A stretch of 64,000 nt of DNA from Rhizodiscina lignyota (Eukaryota; Ascomycota; Dothideomycetes; Aulographales; Rhizodiscinaceae): contig ML978122.1 in assembly GCA_010015805.1 (NCBI GenBank), positions 2,080,453-2,144,452 of the forward strand, read 5' to 3'. Made by a program: the position numbers and the translations under genes. Numbering within the stretch: position 1 is the stretch's first letter; each line of letters begins with the position of its first letter. Below the pieces are notes generated by a model. That model did not search any database, was not told the origin of the DNA, and saw nothing but the letters and a program-made list of their open reading frames with translations. This document shows, one piece after another, positions 33,411 through 45,311 of the stretch.

Positions 33411-36056
33411 ATGCAAACGACTAAGAGGAAGTTCGCAACTCCACCCGTGAAGTCCGCTTGTACAGCATGGTACGAACACCGCGCCCTAAGGATTACCGAC
33501 TTTAGAAGCTGACGTCCCGTCTCTTTGCAGTAGAGCATCCAGGACTCGCTGTGATGGAAAAGAAAAGTGTACACCGGTATGACTGAACTCCACAACTAAT
33601 TTCCGCTATAAATTGGCTAACACACAAGTCAATAGTGTGAGAACAAAGGCAGAGAGTGTGTTTATATTCCAAGCAGAAGAGGAGGACCAAGGATATCACG
33701 GAGAAAGAGAGCTCAATTGTTAGAGCAATCGTCGTTGACCGAGCGTACGATTTACGAAGAAGATAACGATACAACTTCGTCGCAACGAGGAGGCACTGCG
33801 CACTCGACAGATTTGTGGCCAAGTGCAGTGCATTTCTCTGAGAGTGTGCTTGCTATGGTCAATCCAGGCGCCGGCCTAACGCGACAGAACAACTCGCAAG
33901 ATTTATTTCAGGATTCCGATATGATCTTTGATAGTATATTTAATCTTCCAACTCCGCCGTCGAGCGCCCCAGAATCGAATTGTCAAGAGGATCTTCCTAA
34001 ACCGACCACGCCGGTGGTCCGAACATATGCAAATGATATAGAAATGTAAGACTCCACGACAATACGACTCTAGAATCCAAGCGGCTAACTCCTACTGCTA
34101 CAAGGTTGAACGGATACTATATCTTCATACACCAATACTTCCCAATTCTACCTCCTCCAGTATCTTCCACAACGATCGTTGACAACTCTATCGCTCGCTC
34201 TCAGGATGAGTTGGATGATGGCGATGTAACTTTTTGTCCTTCTTCGCCGCTGAGTCTGGCGATAGCTGCTATCTTAGCATTGATTCCTCACGATCAATGC
34301 CCGGAGCCTTCTAGCGAGGACGCCATCGTATTTCGGAGGCGTTACTCACACTTCCTTGTTCAATCCGCTATGGAGAGCATTGATATCGAATCTGAAATGC
34401 CCGGGTCGTCTACGTCTCCTGATAAAGCGCTTTCTGAGGACCACGCTGGATGCCCCCGTGCTCCGTTTCACCCGATGGTTCCAGTTGAGCTAGAAAGCGT
34501 AATTGCGTTGGCTTTGTTAAGCATATATGAATACTCTCAGCGGGGAAATATAGCCAGAATGCGGAATAGAGCCGGGCAGGCCCTAGTTAATGCCATGGAT
34601 TTGTGCTTGCACTCAGCCGGCGAAGAGTACGACCACTTTGAAGAAGCAAGAAGGCGAGCCTGGTGGATGACGGTGAGCATATCCCATGGCAAATGCAAAG
34701 TAATAAGTACAATATGCGCTGATTCAAGTGATGACAGTACGTGTGTGTTTGTCAAGGAAGTATCTATTCAAGCACGGTTAGTTTCATCTCACACATCGAA
34801 TATCGTAATCGGCTCCCCATCTTTCGGGCCAGAGCCACTGTTCTCTACCAGCTTTTGGTGGCTGCTACGCCGTGCCCTAACTCTACACAATATTAAACTC
34901 GCTCGAACGAAACAGTTTGCTGAGTGCAGAAGTGTACTTCTTCGCCAGTCGCTCTAAAACTTGCCTTCCGTTTAGAAAGAGTAAAACTGACTATATCTAC
35001 AGCCGCCGATAATATCCGTGCTAGACCCGTCATTTACCAGACAATATCCCTCCATTGCAGCCGATGCGGAGGCCTGGCCGTTCTTTATCGAATCACAGCA
35101 AACAATATTACGAGCGACTCAGTTCGTTGCAGATCTCAACAAGACGTTGGAAAAGGGCGAAGATCTCCAGATTATACGTACACGCATGCAGGAGCTGGAA
35201 TCTGATCTGGTGCCACTGGTCGCCAAAGCGGATGCGTTTGCCCAAGGCATTCCGAGCTTCAACCCGATCGATTCCGAGGAAGAAATCGTTGCGGAAACGT
35301 TGAAAGTGATGGCCCGAATCAAGATCAACAGGTATGTTCCGTATTCAGGTACGAATTTATTTCTAACGTCACCGAAGCGCTCGAATTAAGCTACATCGAT
35401 ATTGCGCATTTTTCGATCACCCGATCTTCAGCCGCAAGCACTGCGATCTTAAACCTGTTCCACTCCCAGGATCAGTTGGCCGAGGCCGAACAGCCTCTAT
35501 CTCCTCAATAGGATGCGGTTGCAGTGGATCCTTCGGCATGATGATCGAATCATCGCCGGGAGGCGGAATCCCCTCAAAGGACTTGCCCACGTTTTCAAAC
35601 GATGACGATGCACTTGAGCAGTTTCCTTTCAGCAGCCGAACTTCGCAGAAGATCTGCCTCAAAGCGGCTCTGAATATCGTTCAGTCGTTTGAGGCTTTGC
35701 CCTATCCGTTTGTAGTCTCAAACAAGCAAATTCCTCGTACAATGCCCTCCATGTCTTGTTGTGCGATGCAATCGAGCTATGCTCTTTTGATGTTGCGCCA
35801 GAAGACGTTGTCAGAGCAGAGGTGTTCGAATGACGTATACGTTCAGACATTGTTTGTCAAGATTCACAGGGCGCTGCAGTCCATTGCAGGGACGTTGGAC
35901 AACTACGCGATAGCTGCAGAAGCAATAGCTGGAATGCGAGGTGTGTATACTCCACAAGGTCTTGGGTTGAAGCTGTGGAAAGCGTCCGACAATGGAGAAG
36001 CTGATTCGCTTTCAGATCAAATACGAGAGTCGATACAAGTTCACTTTGGCGGTTGA
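33411..36056 (+). CDS. Zn2Cys6 transcription factor in the amino-acid enzyme cluster
   Basis: I reconstruct seven exons: 33411-33469, 33531-33576, 33636-34045, 34105-34672, 34738-34776, 35003-35331 and 35378-36056; 709 residues. The first three exons assemble a full Zn2Cys6 cluster: KSACTACRASRTRCDGKEKC, then TPCENKGREC, followed by the linker VYIPSRRGGPRISRRKR. The middle-homology region gives HQYFPILPPP, RRRAWWMT and YVCVCQGSIYSS. The text then resumes in PPIISVLDPSFTRQYPSIAADAEAWPFFI after a 226-base intron. Later blocks are ARIKLHRYCAFFDHPIF and QKICLKAALNIVQSFEALP. It should be nuclear and bind CGG-type half sites. Being flanked by the nitrilase and the O-acetylhomoserine lyase, it is the natural candidate regulator of this block, comparable in position to FUB10/FUB12. 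Confidence 0.88.
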
Positions 36057-36974
36057 AGCCGCAAGCGAGTAGAGAGGCCTTGGCTATTGGCAAGGGTGGA
36101 GGCAGAGAAGGAGCGGCATTACTGCATCGAATGCGGTGAAAGCAGTCAGTGCGAACAGTGGTGCAGCCCCTTTGAACTTGGTGCCCCTTCGAGTACACAT
36201 CTTAGGTGCTGCGAACACGTGCGCCCAACAAGCTGGCAGTCTTAACTTTGTATTATTACTGGTATTAGCGCGTTGCATGCAAGCGGCAAATAACAGCGGT
36301 ATTGGACGCGGAAATCCGTGGATTTGGTGGAAGCACTGCAAAGTACAGGAAACGCTCTGGAACTCTTGGAATCGGCGGCAGTGTTCTTCAGGATGATGGC
36401 GGCTGCCGGAGTGGGATAGCGATAGGGGAGCGAGCATGCTGGTGGCATCCAGTTTGAATTAGGTTTCCGCTCCCCCGCATTTGCGGCGATGTTCAGATAG
36501 AAACGATTGTAGATAAACTTGCAGCTCTTTCGCGCGAGTGGCATACTTGGACAAAATACAACGAACACCTGAGCAAGTTCAACGCCGCATCAACACAAAG
36601 CCCTTGCAAGCCGCTTTACATCTCCCCCACACATGAGAACGTCTCTTATCAGTGCCCTGTCTATTTCTTCCTGTATGTGGGATCCAATTGTATGGGATTA
36701 CGGTGTGCTAGGATCCGCCGGGATCTCTCGGTGTTTGAACTATTATCTGCGGCACAAGGATCCAATGATGACCGCAAGGTACATGGTTACCCAAGTTGGC
36801 AAGGTCGTCTAGAAGCTATGTTCTGGAATTGATAGTTCACAAGTATATCAATGGCAGTTTAGAATGTTTATTTCCTGCCTCATTGTCATTGCAAGATATC
36901 ATTTCCATTAGCCACCGCTACATCCTTTCATTGAATTGACATCTTACGACATCTCTTTATTTTCGACCAGCAAA
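36057..36974. other. intergenic region upstream of the O-acetylhomoserine lyase gene
   Basis: About 918 bases with short frames on both strands, none convincing. It should contain the 3' flank of the regulator and the promoter of the lyase gene. Confidence 0.4.
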
Positions 36975-38585
36975 ATGACTATCTCCGGTTCTCTCGCCAA
37001 TGTCACCAAGTAAGTCACCCCAATCAAAATAATAGCCTCCGCTTTCTGCTGCAATGCCAGAAGGTCCGGCCTTTCAATTTATTTAGAGCCTTTTCTAATG
37101 TGTTGAATTAGGCCCCCCGCTTTCTCCACAATCTCTCTTCATGGTGGTCAAGAGCCAGATCCTGTAAACGGATCCCGTGCTGTGCCATTGTTCCAAACAT
37201 GCGCATACAACTTCACCGACGCCGCCGATGGTGCAAGCAAGTTCGCCTGGTCGAAGGATGGATATGTATACACTCGCATGGGCAACCCAACAAATTCAGT
37301 CTTTGAGACTCGTATGGCGATGCTCGAGGGAGGCGTCGGTGCAGTTGCAACAGCTTCTGGCCATGCTGCACAATTCATGGCGCTTACCAACTGCTGCGCA
37401 CCTGGACAGAACTTTGTCAGCACAAGCTGGCTTTATGGCGGCACTTACAACCAATTCCGTGTCTACATGAAGAAGTTCAACATCAACGTCAAGTGGGTTG
37501 TGGGCAATGACCCAGCCGACATTGACCAGACGATCGACGAGAACACACGATGCGTTTACATCGAGACGATTTCAAATCCGAAGCACAGCGTCCCAGATAT
37601 CACTGCGATCGCCGAAGTTTGCCATAAGCACGGGATACCTCTCATCGTCGATAACACTTTCGGAATGGGCGGTTATATTGCAAGGCCGATCCAGCTTGGT
37701 GCCGATATCGTCACACACTCTTGCACGAAGTGGATTGGTGGCCATGGTACTAGTATGGGTGGTATTGTCATCGACGGTGGCCACTTTGACTGGTCTGCTT
37801 CTGGAAAGTTCCCAGAATTCACAGAGCCGGCGGAAGGCTACCACGGCATGCGCTTCTGGGAAACATATGGCACTCGCGCTCTCTCAGCGAAGCTCAGGAT
37901 GGACTCTATGCGCGACCTTGGTCCGTGTATGAGTCCTTTCAACGCCTGGCTCTTCCTTCAAGGTCTTGAGACATTGTCGCTTCGAGGCAAGCGGCATTGC
38001 GAGACTACTCTGCAACTTGCAGAGTGGCTCGAGGCTCACCCGTCGGTCAATTGGGTTCTGTATCCAGGTCTGAAGTCCCATCCAGACTATGCACACGCAC
38101 AGAAGACGATGCCGAATGGACAAGGTGGTGTGTTGACATTCGGTGTGGTAAGTCCAATTCATTCGATCCCTTAGAGAGGGTCGCTCTGACAAAATCTTGT
38201 ACAGGCCGGCAGCATCGAGCAAGTTCGCGCAGTTGTCGATAACCTCAAGCTTTGCAGCCATCTCGCCAACGTCGGTGACGCGAAGACGCTCATCATCCAT
38301 CCTTGGGTGACAACACACCAACAGCTCCCAGATGAGGAAAAGATCAAGGGCGGTGTAACACCAGACCTTATCCGCATTAGCGTAGGATTGGAAGAGTTTG
38401 AAGACATTCAGCATGACTTTGAACAAGCCTTTGAAGCCGCTGGCCTACCAGTTGCGGACAAGACAAAGCAAGACCCATTCCAGGCGGCTATGAACTTGGT
38501 TGCGGGTGGCTTCATGAAGAACAAGGCGACCGGCGCACCAAGACCAGGGACTGACGGGACTGTGGTTGAGAATGGGGCGCATTAA
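36975..38585 (+). CDS. MET17: O-acetylhomoserine (thiol)-lyase family PLP enzyme (Met17/Fub7 type)
   Basis: There are three exons, 36975-37009, 37112-38147 and 38205-38585; 483 residues. Cys/Met-metabolism PLP family motifs are clear: [74 protein letters not shown] (Asp for the PLP nitrogen), and [10 protein letters not shown] with the Schiff-base Lys at about residue 218. The late block is [22 protein letters not shown]. Canonical enzymes use sulfide to make homocysteine. The fusaric acid homologue Fub7 uses the same vinylglycine-type chemistry to attach a carbon nucleophile. Several normally constant positions look unusual ([21 protein letters not shown]), and the C-terminus is about 30 residues long beyond the domain. 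A specialised paralogue is plausible; the acceptor is unknown. Confidence 0.92.
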
Positions 38586-39430
38586 AGACGACGATGAATT
38601 GATGTTAACTAATTTCATGACCTGTGAATACGGAGTATGCAGAGGGCTCTCGGAACGAAAGGGATTTCGGAAGAGGCGTTGGGTTAATTTCGGAAATCTT
38701 CGACTAATTTTCGGTTGATAGTCTGCCTCCAAATCTGTCCATTTGACTCTGAAGAGTTGCAACAAATCGTTTCCCGTCTCACTCACACGCTCTGCTGAAC
38801 CTCTTCGTGAAGCCACGCCATGCATGCTCTCTGATGCACCATTGTCTGCCCTGCATTACCTTAGAGAAGCCACAGAAGCAGAGCGATGATATATAAAAGC
38901 GGACAAGCCCGTGAGCCGGAAAATCAAGCGACCAGGGACCTTTCGTCAGCCGTGCCGGGCGGCTCCATCCGTTTCACGGTGCTCAATCACGCAGCACTTC
39001 GGATGGACTGCACTGAATATGGAAAGCATTTCGACGCTTCTACGGAACTTAGCAGTTGGCTAGTACCTGGTCTTCGCTTTCTCCGCGCTCAGCACTCTCA
39101 CTACGTCTTTAGAGTCTTCAACTCAAGGTGGAGAAATTTATCATTGGCTGTAGATCGGAACCTGAAATGGCAAGTACTGGTAAGCCGCCTGCTTGTGCAC
39201 GTATCGGCGAGAGAGATTGGCTTTGGAATTGAACCATCTTCTTGCGACAAGAAGTGTCCTGATTGGACGGACGCAGAGACGATGCTTCGGTATAACTCTT
39301 CAGTCCCACTCCAAGCGTCGTGGAGAGCTGAAAGGCTTCATCTTTTGAAGTGAGTATAAGAATTCATCCATTCCCAAGTTCTCTGTGCAAACCATCTCTC
39401 TGCTTGACCAAACAAGTCTCGAATATCATC
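38586..39430. other. intergenic region upstream of the SDR gene
   Basis: It contains a 155-codon open frame (38886-39353, +) with no recognisable domain, ending just before the SDR start. I treat it as promoter and leader rather than a gene. Confidence 0.4.
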
Positions 39431-40435
39431 ATGGCTCTTTCTGGAAAAGTTTCTCTAGTTACTGGCGGCGCGAAGAATCTCGGTGCACAGATTGCTCTCG
39501 AGCTAGCTGCTGTTGGATCTGACCTTGCGTTGCATTACAATTCAGCTAAAACGAAGGAGGATGCCGATAAGCTTGCTGAAGAATTGACGAGGAAGTACCC
39601 GAAGATCAGCGTCAAGTTCTACGACGGCGACCTCACTACCGCAGCTGCTGTCGACAAGCTATTCGCCGATGTCCTTCATGATTTTGGCAAGATCGATATT
39701 GTCGTCAACACGGTCGGAATGGTTCTGAAGAAGTCGATTCTCGACATCAGCGAGGAAGAGTACGACAAGATGTTCGCCATCAATTCGAAGGCTGCCTTCT
39801 TCATCCTCAAAGCTGGAGCGAAGAATGTGACGGATGGAGGCAAGCTGATCACTATTGTCACATCATTGCTTGCTGCTTTCACTGGGCTATACACGAGCTA
39901 TGCTGGATCGAAAGCGCCGGTTGAGCATTTTACTCGCGGTGTGTGCAAGGAACTGCAGCCCAGAGGTGTCAGTGTGAACGCCATTGCTCCTGGTCCCATG
40001 GATACACGTAAGTTTTAACTTTCTTAGATCGCGCTTGATTACATTAGCCAGGAGCACTCGCAGAGGCAATTGTTTAATCAGGCACTGTATTGACTCTATG
40101 GTGTGTTTGCTTTGCGGAGACTTCGGCCATGGCCATACGCTCCACCAAGTACCGGTATACTCTTGGCAGAAGTCAAGTCATCTGCGTTGCACAGAACACT
40201 TCCCATGACTTCTAACTTCGCCCTGGCACAGTGTGTCCAACTTGGCTGACCAGACATAGCGTTCTTTTACCCCCAGGAAGGAGCTGATGCTGTCGCTTTC
40301 CACAAAAGTCAAGGCATGGGCGGGCGTCTTACGGACATCAAGGACATCGCGCCAATTGTGCGCTTCCTCTGTACTGAAGGTAGTTGGATTACAGGGCAGA
40401 CTATCTTTGCAAATGGTGGCTACACCACACGTTAA
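39431..40435 (+). CDS. short-chain dehydrogenase/reductase
   Basis: There are two exons, 39431-40007 and 40260-40435; 250 residues, the classical SDR length. The NAD(P)-binding motif is TGGAKNLGAQIA (TGxxxxxG) near residue 13. NTVGM stands where NAG is usual. ITIVTSLLA supplies the catalytic Ser and SYAGSK gives Tyr-x-x-x-Lys. The end reads PMDTPFFYPQEG and WITGQTIFANGGYTTR, a standard SDR C-terminus that defines the second exon. The joining intron is 252 bases, much longer than neighbours. It is probably a cytosolic NADPH-dependent ketoreductase or dehydrogenase. It lies on the same strand as the lyase gene and may be the last member of the cluster. Substrate unknown. Confidence 0.88.
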
Positions 40436-40497
40436 GTCTGTTGCGAACTCGATAATGCGAAACGATTAAGCAGCTTTTCTTTACAAACTAGTTATGT

Positions 40498-42780
40498 TTA
40501 TGCGAAATCAAGCTCATTCAATATCTTTCCCATGATTAGTGCCTCCACAGTCTCTCCTTTCCCGGCTTTCTGTCTTCCAGAATCTTTCGCAGCAGGCAGG
40601 CACAATAGGCCATTCGCGCCCTTGAAACTTCCAATTCTCGAGCTTCGCTGCCCGCCTGTGCTACTTGCGTACAATCTACCATCCCTCTTCGCGACCACTA
40701 TACATCGATGATACTCAGCCCGGGCATTGTCAAACTTGACGTCTCCCTCCAGCATCACCATCACCTTTGGAAGTCCAGCCGGCGTGATACCCGAGGCCTT
40801 GTGCAATGAAGGCAGCACGAACAGGTTGAACGTGACTACTGCAGAAGCTGGATTCCCGGGAAGGCTGAAGACGACTTTATCGAGGCGGTTTCCGGATGCG
40901 GAGTTTTTAATCGGCACTGTGGCAAATGTCGTCGGTTTGCCCGGCTTCATTGACACACGCCCGAAATGGATCGTACCGCCCAGAGATCGTTCGATAGTGG
41001 GTTTGAGGAGGTCAAGTTCGCCCATGGATACGCCGCCGGAGGTGATGATGACGTCGCATTTCTGGAGGCCCTCTCGGAGAGTGGCTTCGAGTGTTCCAGG
41101 CCTACAATATTTAGCCCAATGGATAAATATCTACGATTGAGATTGTGCAACTTACTTGTCTGATGCAATCCCAAGATCAATCGATTCGAAACCCGTCGCG
41201 GTCACGGAGGTCAGAAGTGTCGGCCTATTCGTGTCTCTCACTTCCCCCAGACGTAGCTCTCCAGGCCTGTCGTGATTGACAATCTCATCTCCAGTGCTAA
41301 GCACACCGACGACGGGTTTGCGATACACTTCCACTTCCGTTACACCCACTGATGCCAGAAGACCCAGTTCGCCACCAACGACGGTGATGCCCTCGCTTCT
41401 CCGCAAGATGACGTCGCCTGCCTGGGTATCGCTGCCGACTTCACGCACATTCTCGCCATCTTTCACCTCGCTAGTGAGAATCTCGATTTCCTTCTCTTCC
41501 TCACCGTCTTCCGTCTTTGACTTGAGTACCGTATCTTCCACCATCACAACCGCAGAAGCGCCAGGAGGCAGTGGTGCACCTGTAGTAATTCTTGCGATAG
41601 TGCCTTCTTTCAACTCCGCTATATCGCTCGCTTGTGCATGCGAAATTTGAGACACAGGATATGTACCTTTTGCAAATTGTCCACTCGCAGGCATACGTAT
41701 TGCATATCCGTCCACTATACTCGCGCGAAATGCTGGAACAGACTCCATTGCCTTGACATCTGCAGCAAGAACATAGCCAACAACGTCCTCGTTGACTGGA
41801 ACCTTGATGACTTCGGGATTAGGCGTGTTCTCAGCGATTACTTTCAGTGCATCATCAACCGAGAGCATAGGATAGGGTGACTCTCGATACCTCCTCGACG
41901 GCCCAGCGTTGGGATCGTTCGATGCCGGCGGTCTGTCTTCTGGCCTCGTATGTGCAACTGGAATTTGATGACCACCGCCTCCGCCATGGCCATGCGAGTG
42001 ATGGTGGTGAGAATGGCTGTGGCCACCATGCGTGCCGTTTGATTTCGCCCCAGCACTCACACCTGCATCTTTCTCAAGCTTCTTGATGCCTCCGGCGTGC
42101 AAAGAACGCGAATCGGCTCCGGCAGCCTGAGTACAGGCGTGCGGGAGGAGCTTGATCACCGCTTCTAGGTTCTCTTTAGCTCCTTTAGGAGAGCCGGGGA
42201 GGGTAAGAATTAGTGTTTGGTTGCGAACGCCGGCTATCGGTCTAGACATCATGGCAACTTTACAATGTCAGACTTGATCGAAGTCCCATCGCAGGCATGA
42301 GTACGGGAGTTGGTGCACTTACACGGCGTAACTGCGAGCGAGGCAGCGAGCATCCCATGACTGATTATATGTCAATATCTTCTTTCAAGGCAATAAACAG
42401 GCTCAACACATACACCAAACCAGGAGCATGTCGATGTATCAGAGGCGAAACAGCCTATTGGAATAAATCACCCTCTCAGCTCTTGTCGGCATTCCAATAA
42501 CGCTATTTTTCTAACCCACCTCAGGTGTGACATCTTTGACGGCAAAGCCAGTTCCTCCACTAGTGACTATCAGATTGAGAGGATTCTCTCCATCGGTCCA
42601 TTGTTGGATAGAGCGCTGAACATCAAGAACGCTGTCCGGGACAATTTGCGTCTTGGACACTTCCCATTGTCCACCACCTGACTGCGAGAAAACCTCGCTT
42701 AGCGCTGGAATCGCTTTATCAGTTGAGGGATCTTTGGAGGCTGTTTCGGATATAACTAGAATTGCAGCTTTCAGTGTCAT
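40498..42780 (-). CDS. cnxE: gephyrin-like molybdenum cofactor biosynthesis protein
   Basis: I reconstruct five exons: 42780-42520, 42454-42414, 42360-42323, 42257-41156 and 41101-40498; 681 residues. The N-terminal MogA/MoaB-type domain runs through exons 1-4: [48 protein letters not shown], and [17 protein letters not shown] His-rich linker ([20 protein letters not shown], about 41975-42030) leads to a MoeA domain: [55 protein letters not shown], and [10 protein letters not shown]. This is the fused G-E architecture of fungal CnxE. It adenylylates molybdopterin and inserts molybdate, supplying nitrate reductase and other Mo enzymes. The His-rich linker may bind metal, but that is inference. 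Confidence 0.93.
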
Positions 42781-43234
42781 GGTGTTGATTAACGAGATTA
42801 TGTGATTCGGAGAGGAGTGGGAAAGAAGTTAGAGCCGCGATACCGATACAAGCGGAATGCGGATATCTTTGAGCTCTCCACGACAACATGTTTCACGTTC
42901 CGCCGAGATACATATTATCAGTTATGAATATATAAGGGTTCGATAATCTATGGTCTCTCAAATTACGCATGCTAACTGGCGCAATAGAGTAACACTGCCT
43001 TGCCACTTTCTTTCAGGGTCCACGTCATGAAGGAAGTCAGAAAGTTCAATATCTACATGTCGTCCAAATCCGGAGACAGCACCAATTAGACCAACCCTAG
43101 TTTACAACTTCTATCCAGAACGCCATGCTATGTCGAACAGCAACATTGATCAGGTATCTTCACTATCAATTCCCCGCTCGTTTGGTCCGAGACGAGAAAT
43201 CCTTCGCTGTCAAACTAATTTGCAGCTTTTACTA
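42781..43234. other. intergenic, no gene seen
   Basis: A gap between two minus-strand genes (cnxE downstream, VMA16 upstream). Frames at 43125-43372 on + are shadows of VMA16 exons. Confidence 0.4.
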
Positions 43235-44052
43235 TCACTGGAAGTCAAGCGCTTTGCTAGATACCAAAAGGCCGACAATGAGTCCGAAAAGACCCAGGAC
43301 AGAGCTAAAGATTTCAACCACCAGGATCTTGACGAATCTAGCCGCAAGTCAGTAACTCCCTTTAAAAAGTAGCAGCGAAGTGCACTTACAAACTCGGATC
43401 TGTCGCATCTGCAAGCGCAGCACTGCTACCGTTGATTCCCACTGATAGACCGCAAATCAGATTGCACATTCCGACAGTTATCCCCGCCCAGAAAAGTGCA
43501 AAGCCAGTGTAGTAGTTATTCGTTGTGTAAAGGGCCGGTCCGCTCACAACTGTGAGTTTGGCTGAAAATACGATGGACATGATGACACCGTAGATCGCAA
43601 CGACTTCACAGAAGATGATGGAGATCAGATTCTTCGTTCGTATTCTGGGTGCTTTGACGCCGCCACCGATGATCGACGAGCCGGTGATGAATATGCCCCT
43701 AAAAACAACTACTGTGTCAATTCACGGTCGTAAATTCCACTTTGATGTAGGCCTCGTTCCAACGTACCATGCTGCCCCGACAACTGACAGTCCCATGCAG
43801 AATCCTATGCCAGTACTCGCCCATGCGTAGGGTGATATGCTTTCGAGGAACGCGCCAACCTATTCACCATTTATGAGGAGCTATTTAGCATAACTAGCGA
43901 AGTCAACGTACGTTAAATGCTTCACCCTCGCCATTCAGGAGCATATCTACTTCTGATCAGTGACTGCCTAGTTGCTGGGGTCGGAGCGTCTTACACAGGC
44001 CAACAACTCCTATGAGAGCGGTGATGCCGCCAGTGTAATATTTGAGAGCCAT
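43235..44052 (-). CDS. VMA16: V-type ATPase proteolipid c'' subunit
   Basis: I reconstruct five exons: 44052-43995, 43946-43912, 43859-43768, 43698-43390 and 43337-43235; 198 residues, close to yeast Vma16. Text runs [20 protein letters not shown], then [70 protein letters not shown] with the proton-carrying Glu, then [20 protein letters not shown] and [20 protein letters not shown]. The subunit sits in the rotating membrane ring of the vacuolar proton pump. The start codon is only about 225 bases from that of TOA2 on the other strand. Confidence 0.93.
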
Positions 44053-44277
44053 TGCCGCTGGGTCAGAAGCAGCTGTACTGGAATAGTCGAGCTGGTGGGA
44101 CGAAACATCAAGTGAAAGCTCCGATGATGCTGTCGTTCCGCGCTGCACGGCGGGAGCTCTCGATTCGGCAAAATAGAAAACCCGATCTGCGATTCTGGCG
44201 TTCTCCGGGCTTGGCATCAAGTGGCTGCCTCTACCAATCTTCAACGCCACTACATCTTCGCCTCAACATCCACCAAG

Positions 44278-44750
44278 ATGAGCAACGCCGCAACCCAGTA
44301 CTACGAGCTTTACAGGCGCGGCAGGTACTGCTATCCGTTGCAATCTCACCATAGATGTAGAACACACTAACTTCAAGCAGTCTCGGAACGTCACTCGCCG
44401 ATGTTCTCGACGACTTTGTCACCACTGCGCGCATGGAGCCTCAGCTCGCAAACAAGATGTTCCAACACTTCGATAAGCATATTGCGGAAGTTCTGGGCGA
44501 GAAGGTGAAGGCGCGCATGAGTTTCAAGGTATGCGACCCTCCCTCGGTCGTAGCGTGGCAAGCACACTTCTGGACACTATGTGAGGCTGACAATGCGCTT
44601 TAGGGACATCTCGATACCTACCGCTTCTGCGATGATGTGTGGACGTTTATCATCAAAGATGTCAACTTCAAGCTCGACAACTCTTCCCAGGTTGCGTCTG
44701 ATAAAGTCAAGATCGTTGCGATGAACGCTAAGAAGCCTGGCGAGGTATAA
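44278..44750 (+). CDS. TOA2: transcription initiation factor IIA small (gamma) subunit
   Basis: There are three exons, 44278-44324, 44381-44528 and 44604-44750; 113 residues. The sequence starts [20 protein letters not shown], continues [16 protein letters not shown] and [20 protein letters not shown], and ends [19 protein letters not shown] with [11 protein letters not shown]. This matches TFIIA gamma along its whole length. TFIIA stabilises TBP on the TATA region in the RNA polymerase II preinitiation complex. Confidence 0.94.
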
Positions 44751-45311
44751 GTTGGCATTCGCGTTTCGTCTCCTATCGACCTTCCTCGGTGTCGTCTAGA
44801 CTGCGGACAGCATATGGCTTGGGATGGGCTTTAAGTCATCGGGCGGACTTGCTTTGCGGTTCTATCGAAGCGCTTCTGGCCCAGTGGAACTCGTCCATGA
44901 ACAGCATTGCATTTCAAATTCACTTCTCTGAAATTGATGCTCCTAATACGAGCAAGTATTATGGTCGGCATGGCGTCACGGAAGTCGGAATCAGTGACTG
45001 GGCTGCTTTTGCATCGGTTTGGCGCTGGGTGCATGCTCAAGGACTCTCTGTAGAGTTTATCAAGTGATACCAATCAATTCACATCCTGCTTAAGCAAAAT
45101 TGCCATCTTATGAATATCTAGACTCTTGTATATGTCTCTATACATTTCAAGGAATGCCCATGTTACGAGTGCCGCCTTGAGCCAGTCCGTTGGCATTTTA
45201 ACTAGTGCCAGCATATGTAGCTCCTTTGCCCTAGTGACCGTATCCTCCATCTCATCTACCTTTACTCAAATCCAGGCAATTATCTTCGACGATTGTCTTA
45301 TATTCTGTATA
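44751..45311. other. intergenic, no gene seen
   Basis: A 561-base gap between two plus-strand genes. Short frames at 44789-45067 and 45126-45404 partly overlap the next gene in another frame or lack support. Confidence 0.4.

Noticed and set aside
38886-39353. 155-codon open frame upstream of the SDR gene
   Set aside because: No domain or codon pattern of a real protein; it fits the SDR promoter and leader.
26739-40435. A complete fusaric acid cluster
   Set aside because: No polyketide synthase, NRPS-like reductase or flavin-dependent oxidase is present. Only the amino-acid arm has counterparts.
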